Numbered from the stretch's first letter, positions 1-7,256 are shown. The stretch is 8,579 nt of DNA from JAYWIG01 sp043789035 (GCA_043789035.1 JAYWIG010000283.1:1-8579); one strand, 5' to 3'. The notes: generated by a model not told the origin, from the sequence alone. Made by a program: numbers and translations.

Positions 1-1
1 C

Positions 2-619
2 TTTGGCAGTTTGTTTGGTTTTGTGGCCGGTTATTTTCAAAATTCTTGGGTCGATAAGGCGGCATCTCTTACGGCAGTACTCGGTGTGAGCGTGCCCCAC
101 TACTGGCTTGGCATGGTGATGGTGATTGTTTTTTCGGTCATCTTGGGTTGGTTGCCGCCGGGCGGCGCTGGGCCTGGAAGCTCCGCCGATTGGGTATGGA
201 ATTGGGAGTACATGAAGCACCTAATCTTGCCTGCTGTGACGATGAGCGTCATTCCCATGGGGATCATCGCGCGCACGGTACGCGCCTTAGTGGCTGACAT
301 TCTCGCGCAAGAATTTATTGTCGGCCTGCGGGCAAAGGGGTTAACCGATGTCGGCATCTTCTTTCACGTCGTGAAGAATGCAGCCCCTACAGCACTCGCT
401 GTGATGGGTTTGCAGTTAGGTTATCTGCTAGGCGGCAGCATTTTGATTGAAACGGTTTTCTCTTGGCCAGGCACTGGTTTTTTGCTAAATAGCGCAATCT
501 TCCAACGTGACTTGCCTTTATTGCAGGGCACAATTTTGGTTCTTGCCATGTTTTTTGTTCTGCTCAATCTTTTAGTTGATGTCGTGCAAAGCACACTCGA
601 CCCCCGCATATCAAGATGA
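2..619 (+). CDS. Dipeptide/oligopeptide ABC transporter permease, DppB/OppB-like (5' partial)
   Basis: Inner-membrane permease subunit of a peptide-type ABC importer; with the downstream permease it forms the translocation channel. The frame is open to the left edge, so the start is outside the window and 205 residues are visible; relatives have about 310-340, so roughly the first third is missing. The visible part has several hydrophobic segments, a cytoplasmic EAA-type loop (codons about 311-391, EF..GLRAKGL followed by VVKNAAPTAL) that docks on the ATPases, and the family-typical GGSILIETVFSWPGTG stretch. It ends in DPR as DppB-like proteins do. The next gene most likely begins at an ATG 2 bases after the TGA, so the two are probably translated together. 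The family is clear; the solute (dipeptide, oligopeptide, other) cannot be read from a permease. Confidence 0.95.
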   Translation, partial: FGSLFGFVAGYFQNSWVDKAASLTAVLGVSVPHYWLGMVMVIVFSVILGWLPPGGAGPGSSADWVWNWEYMKHLILPAVTMSVIPMGIIARTVRALVADILAQEFIVGLRAKGLTDVGIFFHVVKNAAPTALAVMGLQLGYLLGGSILIETVFSWPGTGFLLNSAIFQRDLPLLQGTILVLAMFFVLLNLLVDVVQSTLDPRISR

Positions 620-620
620 A

Positions 621-1529
621 ATGCGCTCGATGAACATGCTCAACGTCGCCGTCGATCCGAGCAAGATTCCTCAGCTCATGCAGGAACGAAGCCCCGGCTA
701 TTGGCAAAACGTCGCAAGGCGTTTTGTAAGAGATCCGGCTGCATTGGTAGCTGCTGCGATGATTTTGTTCTTGCTAATCTTGATTATGTTTGGCCCGTGG
801 TTGGCACCCTCTGATCCGTATGCGTCGAGCATGATGAATCGACTCAAACCAATCGGCACGCCAAACTACTTACTTGGCTCCGATGAGTTAGGGCGAGATA
901 TGCTCACACGTTTAATTGTTGGTGCACGCCTGAGCCTATTCATGGGAATAACCCCGGTTTTATTTGCGTTTGTCATTGGCACCTCATTAGGTATCTTGGC
1001 GGGCTACGCAGGCGGCCTCATCAACAGCGCCGTGATGCGTACGATTGACGTGTTTTACGCCTTTCCTTCGGTACTTTTGGCTATCGCACTTAGCGGTGCA
1101 TTAGGAGCAGGTATTACGAACTCGCTGATTTCACTCACGGTGGTTTTCATCCCCCCCATTGCGCGAGTAGCGGAAAGCGTCACCACGCAAATTCGAAGCC
1201 GCGATTTTGTTGAGGCCGCCCGTGCTTCCGGTGCCAATGCATTCACCATAGTACGAGTTCATGTGCTTGGCAATGTACTTGGGCCCATCTTTGTTTACAG
1301 CACAAGCCTTATCGCGGTGAGCATGATTCTGGCATCGGGTTTAAGTTTTCTGGGCTTAGGGGTAAAGCCACCTGAACCCGAGTGGGGCCTGATGCTCAAT
1401 ACCTTGCGCACCGCAATATATGTTCAACCGTGGATTGCAGCTTTACCTGGCGTGATGATCTTTTTCACGTCTATCGCATTTAATCTGTTATCAGACGGTT
1501 TACGCTCGGCGATGGAAATTAAGCAATGA
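621..1529 (+). CDS. Dipeptide/oligopeptide ABC transporter permease, DppC/OppC-like
   Basis: Second inner-membrane permease of the importer. With the ATG at 621 the protein has 302 residues, normal for DppC. An open frame reaches back to a TTG at 576, but that lies inside the previous gene; the ATG 2 bases after the upstream TGA is preferred, and ATGs at 630 and 636 remain possible because no strong Shine-Dalgarno decides. Visible parts: a soluble N-terminus, a first membrane helix near residues 40-60 (OppC N-terminal domain), the LLGSDELGRDMLTRLIVGAR segment near 84-103, a helical core, an EAA-type loop at about 195-220 (RDFVEAARASGA, then HVLGNVLGP) and the conserved GLSFLGLGVKPPEPEWG stretch near 240-256. 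The 3' end overlaps the next ATPase gene by 4 bases (ATGA), indicating translational coupling. Confidence 0.95.
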   Translation: MRSMNMLNVAVDPSKIPQLMQERSPGYWQNVARRFVRDPAALVAAAMILFLLILIMFGPWLAPSDPYASSMMNRLKPIGTPNYLLGSDELGRDMLTRLIVGARLSLFMGITPVLFAFVIGTSLGILAGYAGGLINSAVMRTIDVFYAFPSVLLAIALSGALGAGITNSLISLTVVFIPPIARVAESVTTQIRSRDFVEAARASGANAFTIVRVHVLGNVLGPIFVYSTSLIAVSMILASGLSFLGLGVKPPEPEWGLMLNTLRTAIYVQPWIAALPGVMIFFTSIAFNLLSDGLRSAMEIKQ

Positions 1530-2530
1530 CCGAGCTAAACAAGCCACTCCTTGACGTACAAGGTCTAGTCAAACACTTCCCGTTAAAGAAAGACTTGATC
1601 GGTCGGGGCGGTGGTGTCGTAAGAGCCGTTGACGGCGTGAGTTTTCAGGTTCGCAAAGGCGAGACGCTCGGTGTGGTCGGTGAATCCGGCTGCGGAAAAA
1701 GCACAACAGCAAGACTACTTATGCATCTGATCGAAGCCAATAGCGGTGAGATTATTTTTGATGGCAAAGCAGTCGGTGGTCGCGAGCTCAATCTGAAAGA
1801 CTATCGACGTCAAACGCAGATGGTATTTCAAGACAGCTACGCCTCGTTGAACCCACGGCTCACCATCGAAGACAGCATTGCATTCGCGCCCCAAGTGCAT
1901 GGTGTAAGCCGTAGCAAAGCGGTTAAAACGGCGCGCGATTTACTTACGAAAGTAGGCCTCTCCCCCGAGCGCTTTGCTGAACGTTACCCTCACGAGCTCT
2001 CCGGCGGGCAGAGGCAGCGTGTCAACATTGCTCGCGCCCTTGCGTTGCACCCAAGCTTAATTATTTTGGACGAAGCGGTATCGGCATTGGACAAATCTGT
2101 CGAAGCGCAAGTACTGAATTTACTTCTCGATTTACGCGAAGAGTTTGACCTCACTTATATCTTCATTAGCCATGATTTAAACGTCGTCCGCTACATCTCC
2201 GATCGAGTGATGGTGATGTACTTGGGCCAAGTCGTTGAGATAGGTGGGAGCGAAACTCTTTTCGAGCAACCACTGCACCCCTACAGCAAAGCATTGCTCA
2301 GTAGCATACCGTCGATGGACCCTGACCATCGTACGGAGAAACCGCCGTTAGCTGGCGACCCACCAAACCCTATTAATCCGCCGTCGGGCTGCCGCTTCCA
2401 TACCCGTTGTCCTAACGTGCAGGCGATTTGCAGCCAGCGCGTACCGCAGTTGACGATTAATGCTTCTGGTCATGCGGTTGCATGCCTCATATATGAGCCT
2501 GACAGCGGCCATAGCGAGGCCACTCAATGA
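1526..2530 (+). CDS. Dipeptide/oligopeptide ABC transporter ATP-binding protein, DppF/OppF-like
   Basis: Cytoplasmic ATPase that powers the importer. The 334 residues carry a complete nucleotide-binding domain: Walker A GESGCGKST (52-60), Q-loop FQD (101-103), signature LSGGQ (158-162), Walker B LIILDE (178-183), D-loop SALD (186-189) and switch His216. The N-terminus (LLDVQGLVKHFPLKK, then a Gly-rich loop before VRAVDGVSF) is of the OppF/DppF type. The C-terminal oligopeptide-transporter extension (HPYSKALLSSIP at about 251-262, then GCRFHTRCP) has Cys289, Cys295, Cys302 and Cys320; similar cysteines bind a [4Fe-4S] cluster in some structurally studied relatives, so a cluster here is an inference. 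The start is fixed by the ATGA overlap with the permease, and another ATGA links it to the next gene. It precedes the D-type ATPase, the reverse of the usual D-then-F order. Confidence 0.95.
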   Translation: MTELNKPLLDVQGLVKHFPLKKDLIGRGGGVVRAVDGVSFQVRKGETLGVVGESGCGKSTTARLLMHLIEANSGEIIFDGKAVGGRELNLKDYRRQTQMVFQDSYASLNPRLTIEDSIAFAPQVHGVSRSKAVKTARDLLTKVGLSPERFAERYPHELSGGQRQRVNIARALALHPSLIILDEAVSALDKSVEAQVLNLLLDLREEFDLTYIFISHDLNVVRYISDRVMVMYLGQVVEIGGSETLFEQPLHPYSKALLSSIPSMDPDHRTEKPPLAGDPPNPINPPSGCRFHTRCPNVQAICSQRVPQLTINASGHAVACLIYEPDSGHSEATQ

Positions 2531-3519
2531 CGACGCCATTTGTCGATATTCAAAATTTGACTGTGACTTTCACCGGTGGCCGCAAACCCGTTCCTGCCGT
2601 GGGTGGTGTCGACCTTCAAGTACAGCAAGGTGAGGTGGTAGCGTTGATCGGTGAATCTGGCTCTGGCAAGAGCGTCACACTTCGTTCCTTACTGCGCCTA
2701 CATTCACCTCGAACCACAACCATGACAGGCCGAATGCTAGTGGGTGGGCAAGATGTTTTAAGCTTATCGGCCTCGGCATTGGCGGCTTATCGCGGCAAGG
2801 TCGCATCGATGATTTTTCAAGAGCCGCTACTTGCGCTCGACCCGGTCTACACCGTGGGTGCGCAAATTGTTGAAAGCATTCAGCGCCATGAACCGGTGAG
2901 TAAAGAGGTTGCTTTCAAAAGAGCTTTACAGCTTTTTGAACGGGTGCGCATTCCTAGCCCGGAACGACGTCTAGAAGCCTACCCGCATGAGATGAGCGGT
3001 GGCATGCGGCAGCGGGCCATGATTGCATTAGCACTCGCCTGCGAACCTAAACTCTTGCTTGCAGACGAACCCACTACCGCGCTGGATGCAACCGTACAAA
3101 TTCAAATCTTGTTGCTGCTAAGAGAGTTGCAACGCGAAATGGGTTTGTCCGTGATTTTCGTAACTCATGACATTGGCGCCGCGCTTGAAGTCGCCGATCG
3201 TATTGCCGTTATGTATGCGGGGCGAATTGTTGAAGTCGGTTCTGCCAGAACTATGATCCGCGAGCCACGCCACCCCTACACTATGGCGCTCTTAAAAAGT
3301 CGGGCCCACGGCGCGTTGGCTAAAGGCTCTCGCCTAGATACGATTAAGGGTGCTCCGCCAGATCTATCGGCATTACCCACAGGCTGCGCTTTTGCCGAAC
3401 GCTGCAAATTTGCCGATAGCGAATGCCAAGTAATTCGTCCCGAGATGAAAGTACTCGCCGCAGATCACTCTGCGCGTTGCCTACACACCGAAAAGATCGC
3501 CCTACTAAACAACTCTTAA
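2527..3519 (+). CDS. Dipeptide/oligopeptide ABC transporter ATP-binding protein, DppD/OppD-like
   Basis: Second ATPase of the importer, expected to pair with the preceding one as a heterodimer under the two permeases. The 330 residues include Walker A GESGSGKS (42-49), Q-loop Gln98 in FQEP, signature MSGGM (156-160), Walker B LLLADEP (176-182), TTALD (183-187) and switch His214. GESGSGKSVT and the MSGGMRQR form of the signature are typical of the D-type subunit. The C-terminal extension has HPYTMALL (about 249-256) and the cysteine set Cys287, Cys293, Cys300 and Cys318. The gene starts at an ATGA overlap with its neighbour and ends 9 bases before the amidase. The catalytic residues all look intact. 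Identity as a peptide-family ATPase is secure; the exact substrate is not. Confidence 0.95.
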   Translation: MTTPFVDIQNLTVTFTGGRKPVPAVGGVDLQVQQGEVVALIGESGSGKSVTLRSLLRLHSPRTTTMTGRMLVGGQDVLSLSASALAAYRGKVASMIFQEPLLALDPVYTVGAQIVESIQRHEPVSKEVAFKRALQLFERVRIPSPERRLEAYPHEMSGGMRQRAMIALALACEPKLLLADEPTTALDATVQIQILLLLRELQREMGLSVIFVTHDIGAALEVADRIAVMYAGRIVEVGSARTMIREPRHPYTMALLKSRAHGALAKGSRLDTIKGAPPDLSALPTGCAFAERCKFADSECQVIRPEMKVLAADHSARCLHTEKIALLNNS

Positions 3520-3528
3520 GGAACTGTC

Positions 3529-4713
3529 ATGCCCTTGGTTCACGACACCTCGCGCTCATTTATGCCTTACCCTGAAGTACCCGTGGCACGGGCCGCAACT
3601 GGCCCGCTGTCGGGTTTAAGCTTTGGCGTGAAAGACTTGTTCGATGTCGCGGGTTACCCCACTAGTGGTGGCCAGCCATTTATTCTGGCGATGTCTGGCA
3701 TCAAGAGCACGACCGCGCCTACAGTACAAACGCTTTTAGATGCGGGGGCACGGTTTGTTGGCAAAACCATCACGGACGAACTCGCTTTTTCGATGAACGG
3801 CCAAAATGCGCACTTCGGTTCACCCATCAATGGCAACGCGCCGGATCGAATTACCGGCGGGTCATCCTCAGGCTCGGCGGGTGCAGTGTCGAATCGGTTA
3901 TGCGATATCGCACTAGGTACCGATACCGGTGGCAGTGTACGCGCACCGGCAAGCCATTGTGGATTGGTTGGCATTCGTCCCACTCATGGTCGTGTGAGCT
4001 TGAGTGGTGCGCTTGATCTTTCCCCTAGTTTTGATACTTGCGGATGGTTCACGAGAGACGTAAAAACCTTTGCCAGAGTAGCCAATGTTTTATTGGGCGT
4101 CGACTCAAAGCCGCTGCCCAAAAAAATTCGTTTACTCCTGCCAACCGAGGTATGGAAACTTCTCAGCCCCACCGTCACCAAAGCATTCGCCCCGGCGCGT
4201 GCCCGTATCGAATCAGCACTCGGTAGCGCAACCCCCGCAAAGGTTGTTCTCGAAAGCTTCGAAACTATGTACTGGAATTTTCGCTATTTACAAGGGCGCG
4301 AAGCTTGGCAGGTCGATGGCCCTCTGATTCAAAAGTATCATCCACCACTTGGGGCCGGTGTTGCTCCACGATTCGAGTGGGCGAGTAAAGTGACTGATGA
4401 GCAAGTCACGACCGCAACTGATTTTCGCCAACGCTACCGCGCAAAGCTGCTCGATATCCTTGGCGACGATGGTGTGTTAATGATGCCAACCATGCCAGAC
4501 ATTGCCCCACTTATTTCAGACGACGAGGCGGGCCTCGACAAGTACCGCAACAACGCCATTCAAATGTTGTGTATTGCAGGCTTGGCTGGTTTTCCGCAGC
4601 TCAGCTTGCCGCTAGCCACTCGCTTAGATGCACCGCTTGGCATCAGCTTACTTGGGCCGCCTGGTAGTGATCGCAGCTTGATTGGTTTGGCTGAGCGCAT
4701 CGAGTCGGCTTAA
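3529..4713 (+). CDS. Amidase-signature family hydrolase, AMI1-like
   Basis: Hydrolyses an amide bond to acid and amine or ammonia through the Ser-cisSer-Lys triad, here Lys35 (GVKDLFDVAG), cis-Ser112 (GGSSSGSA) and nucleophile Ser136 (GTDTGGSVRAPAS). The 24-residue gap between the serines matches the family. At 394 residues it is a compact member (many have 450-500). Segments such as NGQNAHFGSP (91-99), PSFDTCGWFTRD (166-177) and the LQGREAW..GPLI region (254-267) resemble plant AMI1-type amidases, known for indole-3-acetamide hydrolysis; this is from memory, and the bacterial substrate may differ. There is no signal peptide, so it is probably cytoplasmic. AAGGAA at 3518-3523, 5 bases before the ATG, supports the start. 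It lies 9 bases after the importer genes, so it probably acts on the imported solute. Confidence 0.9.
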   Translation: MPLVHDTSRSFMPYPEVPVARAATGPLSGLSFGVKDLFDVAGYPTSGGQPFILAMSGIKSTTAPTVQTLLDAGARFVGKTITDELAFSMNGQNAHFGSPINGNAPDRITGGSSSGSAGAVSNRLCDIALGTDTGGSVRAPASHCGLVGIRPTHGRVSLSGALDLSPSFDTCGWFTRDVKTFARVANVLLGVDSKPLPKKIRLLLPTEVWKLLSPTVTKAFAPARARIESALGSATPAKVVLESFETMYWNFRYLQGREAWQVDGPLIQKYHPPLGAGVAPRFEWASKVTDEQVTTATDFRQRYRAKLLDILGDDGVLMMPTMPDIAPLISDDEAGLDKYRNNAIQMLCIAGLAGFPQLSLPLATRLDAPLGISLLGPPGSDRSLIGLAERIESA

Positions 4714-4719
4714 CGATTT

Positions 4720-4732
4720 AGTTTGAAAGCAA
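4720..4732 (+). promoter_or_regulatory. Possible Ada-binding box upstream of ada
   Basis: The 86-base gap before the ada ATG contains AGT, six bases, then GCAA. The Ada operator in E. coli is described as AAT-N6-GCAA, so this has one mismatch in seven core bases. Autoregulation by methylated Ada is known in that species. A TTGATT at 4757-4762 could be a -35 element, but no good -10 follows at normal spacing, and such a short match can arise by chance. No clear terminator hairpin is visible between the amidase and ada, so readthrough from the importer operon cannot be excluded. Confidence 0.25.
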
Positions 4733-4799
4733 GTTTCGGAGTTCAGAAAAACTGGCTTGATTGAAAAATGCGTTATCGTCATTCTTCGAGCCATTAAAA

Positions 4800-5873
4800 A
4801 TGAACTCCAACACTTCAAACTTCCAGTGGGAAGGCGTACTGCGCAAGGATGCCTCGCTCGACGGGCAATATCTTTTTGCCGTGAAAACCACTGGCATTTA
4901 CTGCCGCCCGTCTTGCCCATCCCGCACGCCTAAACGCAGCAATGTGCGCTTTTTTGCGACCAATAAAGACGCTCGATCTGCGGGCTTTCGTCCCTGTCTT
5001 CGCTGCGCACCTGATGGTCTATCCAAGCGCGAACAACAAACTCAGGCGATTTTGCAAGCCTGCAGAATCATCGATGAGAGCGAAGAAAAAGTATCGCTCG
5101 CCAACCTTGCTGCGAAAGTAAATCTAAGCACCCATCATTTCCATCGTGTATTTAAAGATGTAACTGGCGTTACGCCTTTGGACTACTTCAAGGCCAGACA
5201 AATAGCCCAAATCGGGCAGTCATTGAAATCAAAAAATTCAGTCACCGAAGCCATTTATGACGCTGGCTTTAGTTCATCCGGTCGCTTTTACGAATCGAGT
5301 AATGCCATGCTGGGCATGACGCCCAAAGCTTATAAAACCGGTGGTGCGGGCGAAGCCATTCGCGTCTCGATTCGCACTTGCTCGCTCGGATTAATATTGA
5401 TCGCAGCAACGCAACGCGGTATCTGCACCATCGAATTTGGTGATGATGAGCCGGTTTTGAATGCGAGGCTAACCGCACGATTTCCAAATGCTGTTTTACT
5501 AACAACCGACCCACAATTCGACGATTGGCTAGAACGGGTACTTTCCTATATCGAGGCCCCCAAAAAGGCATTGGATTTGCCGCTCGATATTCGTGGCACC
5601 GTGTTTCAACAGCAAGTCTGGAAAGCGCTACAAGAGATCCCTGTCGGTACAACTGCAAGCTACTCAGAAGTAGCGGAAAAAATTAACAAACCCAAAGCCG
5701 TGCGTGCAGTGGCAACTGCCTGCGCCAGTAACATTTTGGCGGTGGCTATACCCTGCCATCGAGTGGTTCGCGGAAACGGGGAACTAAGCGGTTATCGCTG
5801 GGGTCTTGAGAGAAAGCGAAAACTACTCGATACTGAGATGCAGCTAACCAAACTACCAGATGGTTCGAAATGA
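4800..5873 (+). CDS. ada: Ada: methylphosphotriester/O6-methylguanine-DNA methyltransferase and transcriptional activator
   Basis: Repairs alkylated DNA by suicidal methyl transfer and activates the adaptive response once methylated. From the ATG at 4800 it has 357 residues, close to E. coli Ada (354). A TTG at 4761 would add 13 residues with no homologous look, so the ATG is preferred. Domains in order: an N-terminal zinc domain (about 10-75) with Cys35 and Cys39 in TGIYCRPSC and Cys66 and Cys69 in FRPCLRC, Cys35 being the expected methyl acceptor from phosphotriesters; an AraC-type helix-turn-helix domain (about 80-180, ending GMTPKAY); and a C-terminal methyltransferase domain with TVFQQQVWKALQEIP (267-281), TASYSEVA (285-292) and the acceptor Cys319 in IPCHRVV. 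All key cysteines are present, so it should be functional. It overlaps the next gene by ATGA. Confidence 0.96.
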   Translation: MNSNTSNFQWEGVLRKDASLDGQYLFAVKTTGIYCRPSCPSRTPKRSNVRFFATNKDARSAGFRPCLRCAPDGLSKREQQTQAILQACRIIDESEEKVSLANLAAKVNLSTHHFHRVFKDVTGVTPLDYFKARQIAQIGQSLKSKNSVTEAIYDAGFSSSGRFYESSNAMLGMTPKAYKTGGAGEAIRVSIRTCSLGLILIAATQRGICTIEFGDDEPVLNARLTARFPNAVLLTTDPQFDDWLERVLSYIEAPKKALDLPLDIRGTVFQQQVWKALQEIPVGTTASYSEVAEKINKPKAVRAVATACASNILAVAIPCHRVVRGNGELSGYRWGLERKRKLLDTEMQLTKLPDGSK

Positions 5874-6363
5874 AGCCATCCATCACCGAAAGAATCGAAC
5901 AGCTTCATTGGGATTCATTGGCAGAGCATCTTCATCTTCATAGCCATACAAGAACCGGGGCATTACTTACGCCCGAGGAGTGCAAAGCAATTAGCGAGCA
6001 ATACTCAAACGAAACCTTATATAGAAGCCGAGTAGTGATGGCGCGTCATGGCTTCGGATTAAGCGAGTACAAATACTTTCAATACCCGTTGCCCGAAGCA
6101 CATCAAGCAATACGTTAGGCACTGTACCCCCCGCTTGCGAAAGTGGCCAACCATTGGCACGAGATAATGGGGATAGAGCAACGCTTCCCCTCAACACTTA
6201 GAGAAATGCGAAGCCGTTGCCATAATGCAGGCCAGATCAAACCAACTGTCGTGCCCTTGTTGCAGGAAGAGGCAGTTATCGAGTGGACCTGCGGCACGGG
6301 GTGAGTGAGGTGAGATCAGGCGAGCGATTTACGACTGGGTTTATTTTTCATGAAACGGCCTAA
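5870..6363 (+). pseudogene. 2-oxoglutarate/Fe(II) oxygenase relic (Oxygenase-NA type, Ada-linked), broken by a stop, a deletion and a frame change
   Basis: Intact relatives are proteins of roughly 230-240 residues, often next to ada and thought to act oxidatively on damaged DNA. Here the ATG overlaps the ada stop (ATGA) and the first 82 codons look normal: LLTPEEC (33-39), YRSRVVMARHGFG (51-63), EYKYFQYPLP (66-75). An in-frame TAG lies at 6116-6118. Directly after it the same frame continues the family pattern: ALYPPLAKVANHW, then RFPSTLREMRSRCHNAGQ and IKPT (to about 6247). Then homology jumps to frame 1: RGSYRVDLRHGVSEVRSGER and FTTGFIFHE (from about 6250), ending at a natural-looking TAA (6361-6363). 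About 70-75 codons, including the iron-binding HxD segment expected after the CHNAGQ region, are missing. Family details are recalled, not searched. The 82-residue product up to the TAG could not be an active oxygenase. Confidence 0.85.
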
Positions 6364-7237
6364 GTTGATTCGTTCGCCTCAGTTCTTCGGTTGTTTTTCC
6401 CCGAGCATGCGGCGACCAGCCAGGCGGCTTCACTAAATACTTGAAAGCAGTCAGGAGGCTCTTCGATTGAACAATGTCTCTTATCAAATAGATCCATTGA
6501 GAAAACAAAATTTTGAATGGGTTATTTGATAGTTGCGGCTCTACCAATCCGTAGCGAAACTTCACATCTTCGCGCTCTGTGCGGTAAGTGCCAAACATGC
6601 GATCAAATATCAGCAGAATCCCGCCATAGTTCACGTCGAGATACTCAAGGTTTGCTCCGTGATGCACTCGATGTGCCGAGGGCGTATTCACAATACCTTC
6701 AAGAAAACCAAGTTTCGGTATCCACTCGGCATGAATCCAGAATTGATAAAGAAGATTAATTGCGTACGCAGCTAGGATCATCTGCGGTGGAAAGCCCAAC
6801 CACGCGAGCGGTAGATAAAACACCAAGGCCATACTTATCTTGCTCGTCCACGCCAATCTGTATGCCGCACTGAAAGTAAACTCATTCGGGCTGTGATGTA
6901 CGGAATGCGATGCCCAGAACCAGCGAGTACGATGCGCAGCTCGGTGATACCAGTAATAGAAAAACTCTAACCCAAAAAACAATAGTGCCCAAGCCCACCA
7001 TTGGGTCAATGGAATATTAAAAATACGGTTTTCGTAAAGCCACATGCCACCGGGAAAGGCCACTGCGATAGGAACTAAATCGACCAGCCGACGCCCTGCC
7101 GCAATAAAGAGAGACGCACCAGCAGCTCGCCAGTTATAGTCTTTTTTAAGAACCGTCAGAGCTATGCCTTCAATCAGAGAAGCGGCAAGCGCGAACAGGC
7201 CGAAGCCGATAATGAATTGCTTTAAAGTAATAGACAT
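6341..7237 (-). CDS. Sterol desaturase/fatty acid hydroxylase superfamily membrane protein
   Basis: Predicted inner-membrane di-iron enzyme that hydroxylates or desaturates a lipid; the substrate is unknown. With the ATG at 7237 it has 298 residues and several hydrophobic stretches (about 7-30, 50-66, 78-97, 134-166). The iron-binding histidine boxes are complete: H98-x3-H102 (YYWYHRAAH), H111-x2-H114-H115 (HSVHH) and H189-x2-H192-H193 (HRVHH), with His169 (WIHAEW) as a further typical histidine. The frame is open to a TTG at 7288, which sits directly against AAGGAGA and so is badly spaced as a start; the ATG lacks a good Shine-Dalgarno, so the N-terminus is uncertain. It may be co-transcribed with the small ORF upstream. 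Its stop lies inside the end of the convergent oxygenase relic. Confidence 0.9.
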   Translation of the reverse strand: MSITLKQFIIGFGLFALAASLIEGIALTVLKKDYNWRAAGASLFIAAGRRLVDLVPIAVAFPGGMWLYENRIFNIPLTQWWAWALLFFGLEFFYYWYHRAAHRTRWFWASHSVHHSPNEFTFSAAYRLAWTSKISMALVFYLPLAWLGFPPQMILAAYAINLLYQFWIHAEWIPKLGFLEGIVNTPSAHRVHHGANLEYLDVNYGGILLIFDRMFGTYRTEREDVKFRYGLVEPQLSNNPFKILFSQWIYLIRDIVQSKSLLTAFKYLVKPPGWSPHARGKTTEELRRTNQLRPFHEK

Positions 7238-7256
7238 TAAGCCAATTCTAAAACCC

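Noticed and set aside
3654..4181. Minus-strand ORFs of 109 and 65 codons opposite the amidase
   Set aside because: They are complementary to the conserved amidase-signature region, whose catalytic motifs on the plus strand explain the sequence.
4711..4740. Possible terminator after the amidase (GAAA-GCAAG-TTTC)
   Set aside because: Only four pairs and no following T-run, so it does not meet the standard for an intrinsic terminator.
5269..5658. A 129-codon minus-strand ORF inside ada
   Set aside because: It lies opposite the HTH and methyltransferase domains of an intact Ada; its composition is cysteine- and arginine-rich without a recognisable fold.
5926..5946. Histidine-rich HLHLHSH stretch near the start of the oxygenase relic, possible metal site
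   Set aside because: It comes from a short CATCTT direct duplication in a variable N-terminal part of the family; not a known metal ligand position.
5991..6297. Minus-strand ORFs of about 60-68 codons opposite the oxygenase relic
   Set aside because: They lie opposite sequence that reads as family-like oxygenase remnants on the plus strand, and they show no domain or ribosome site.
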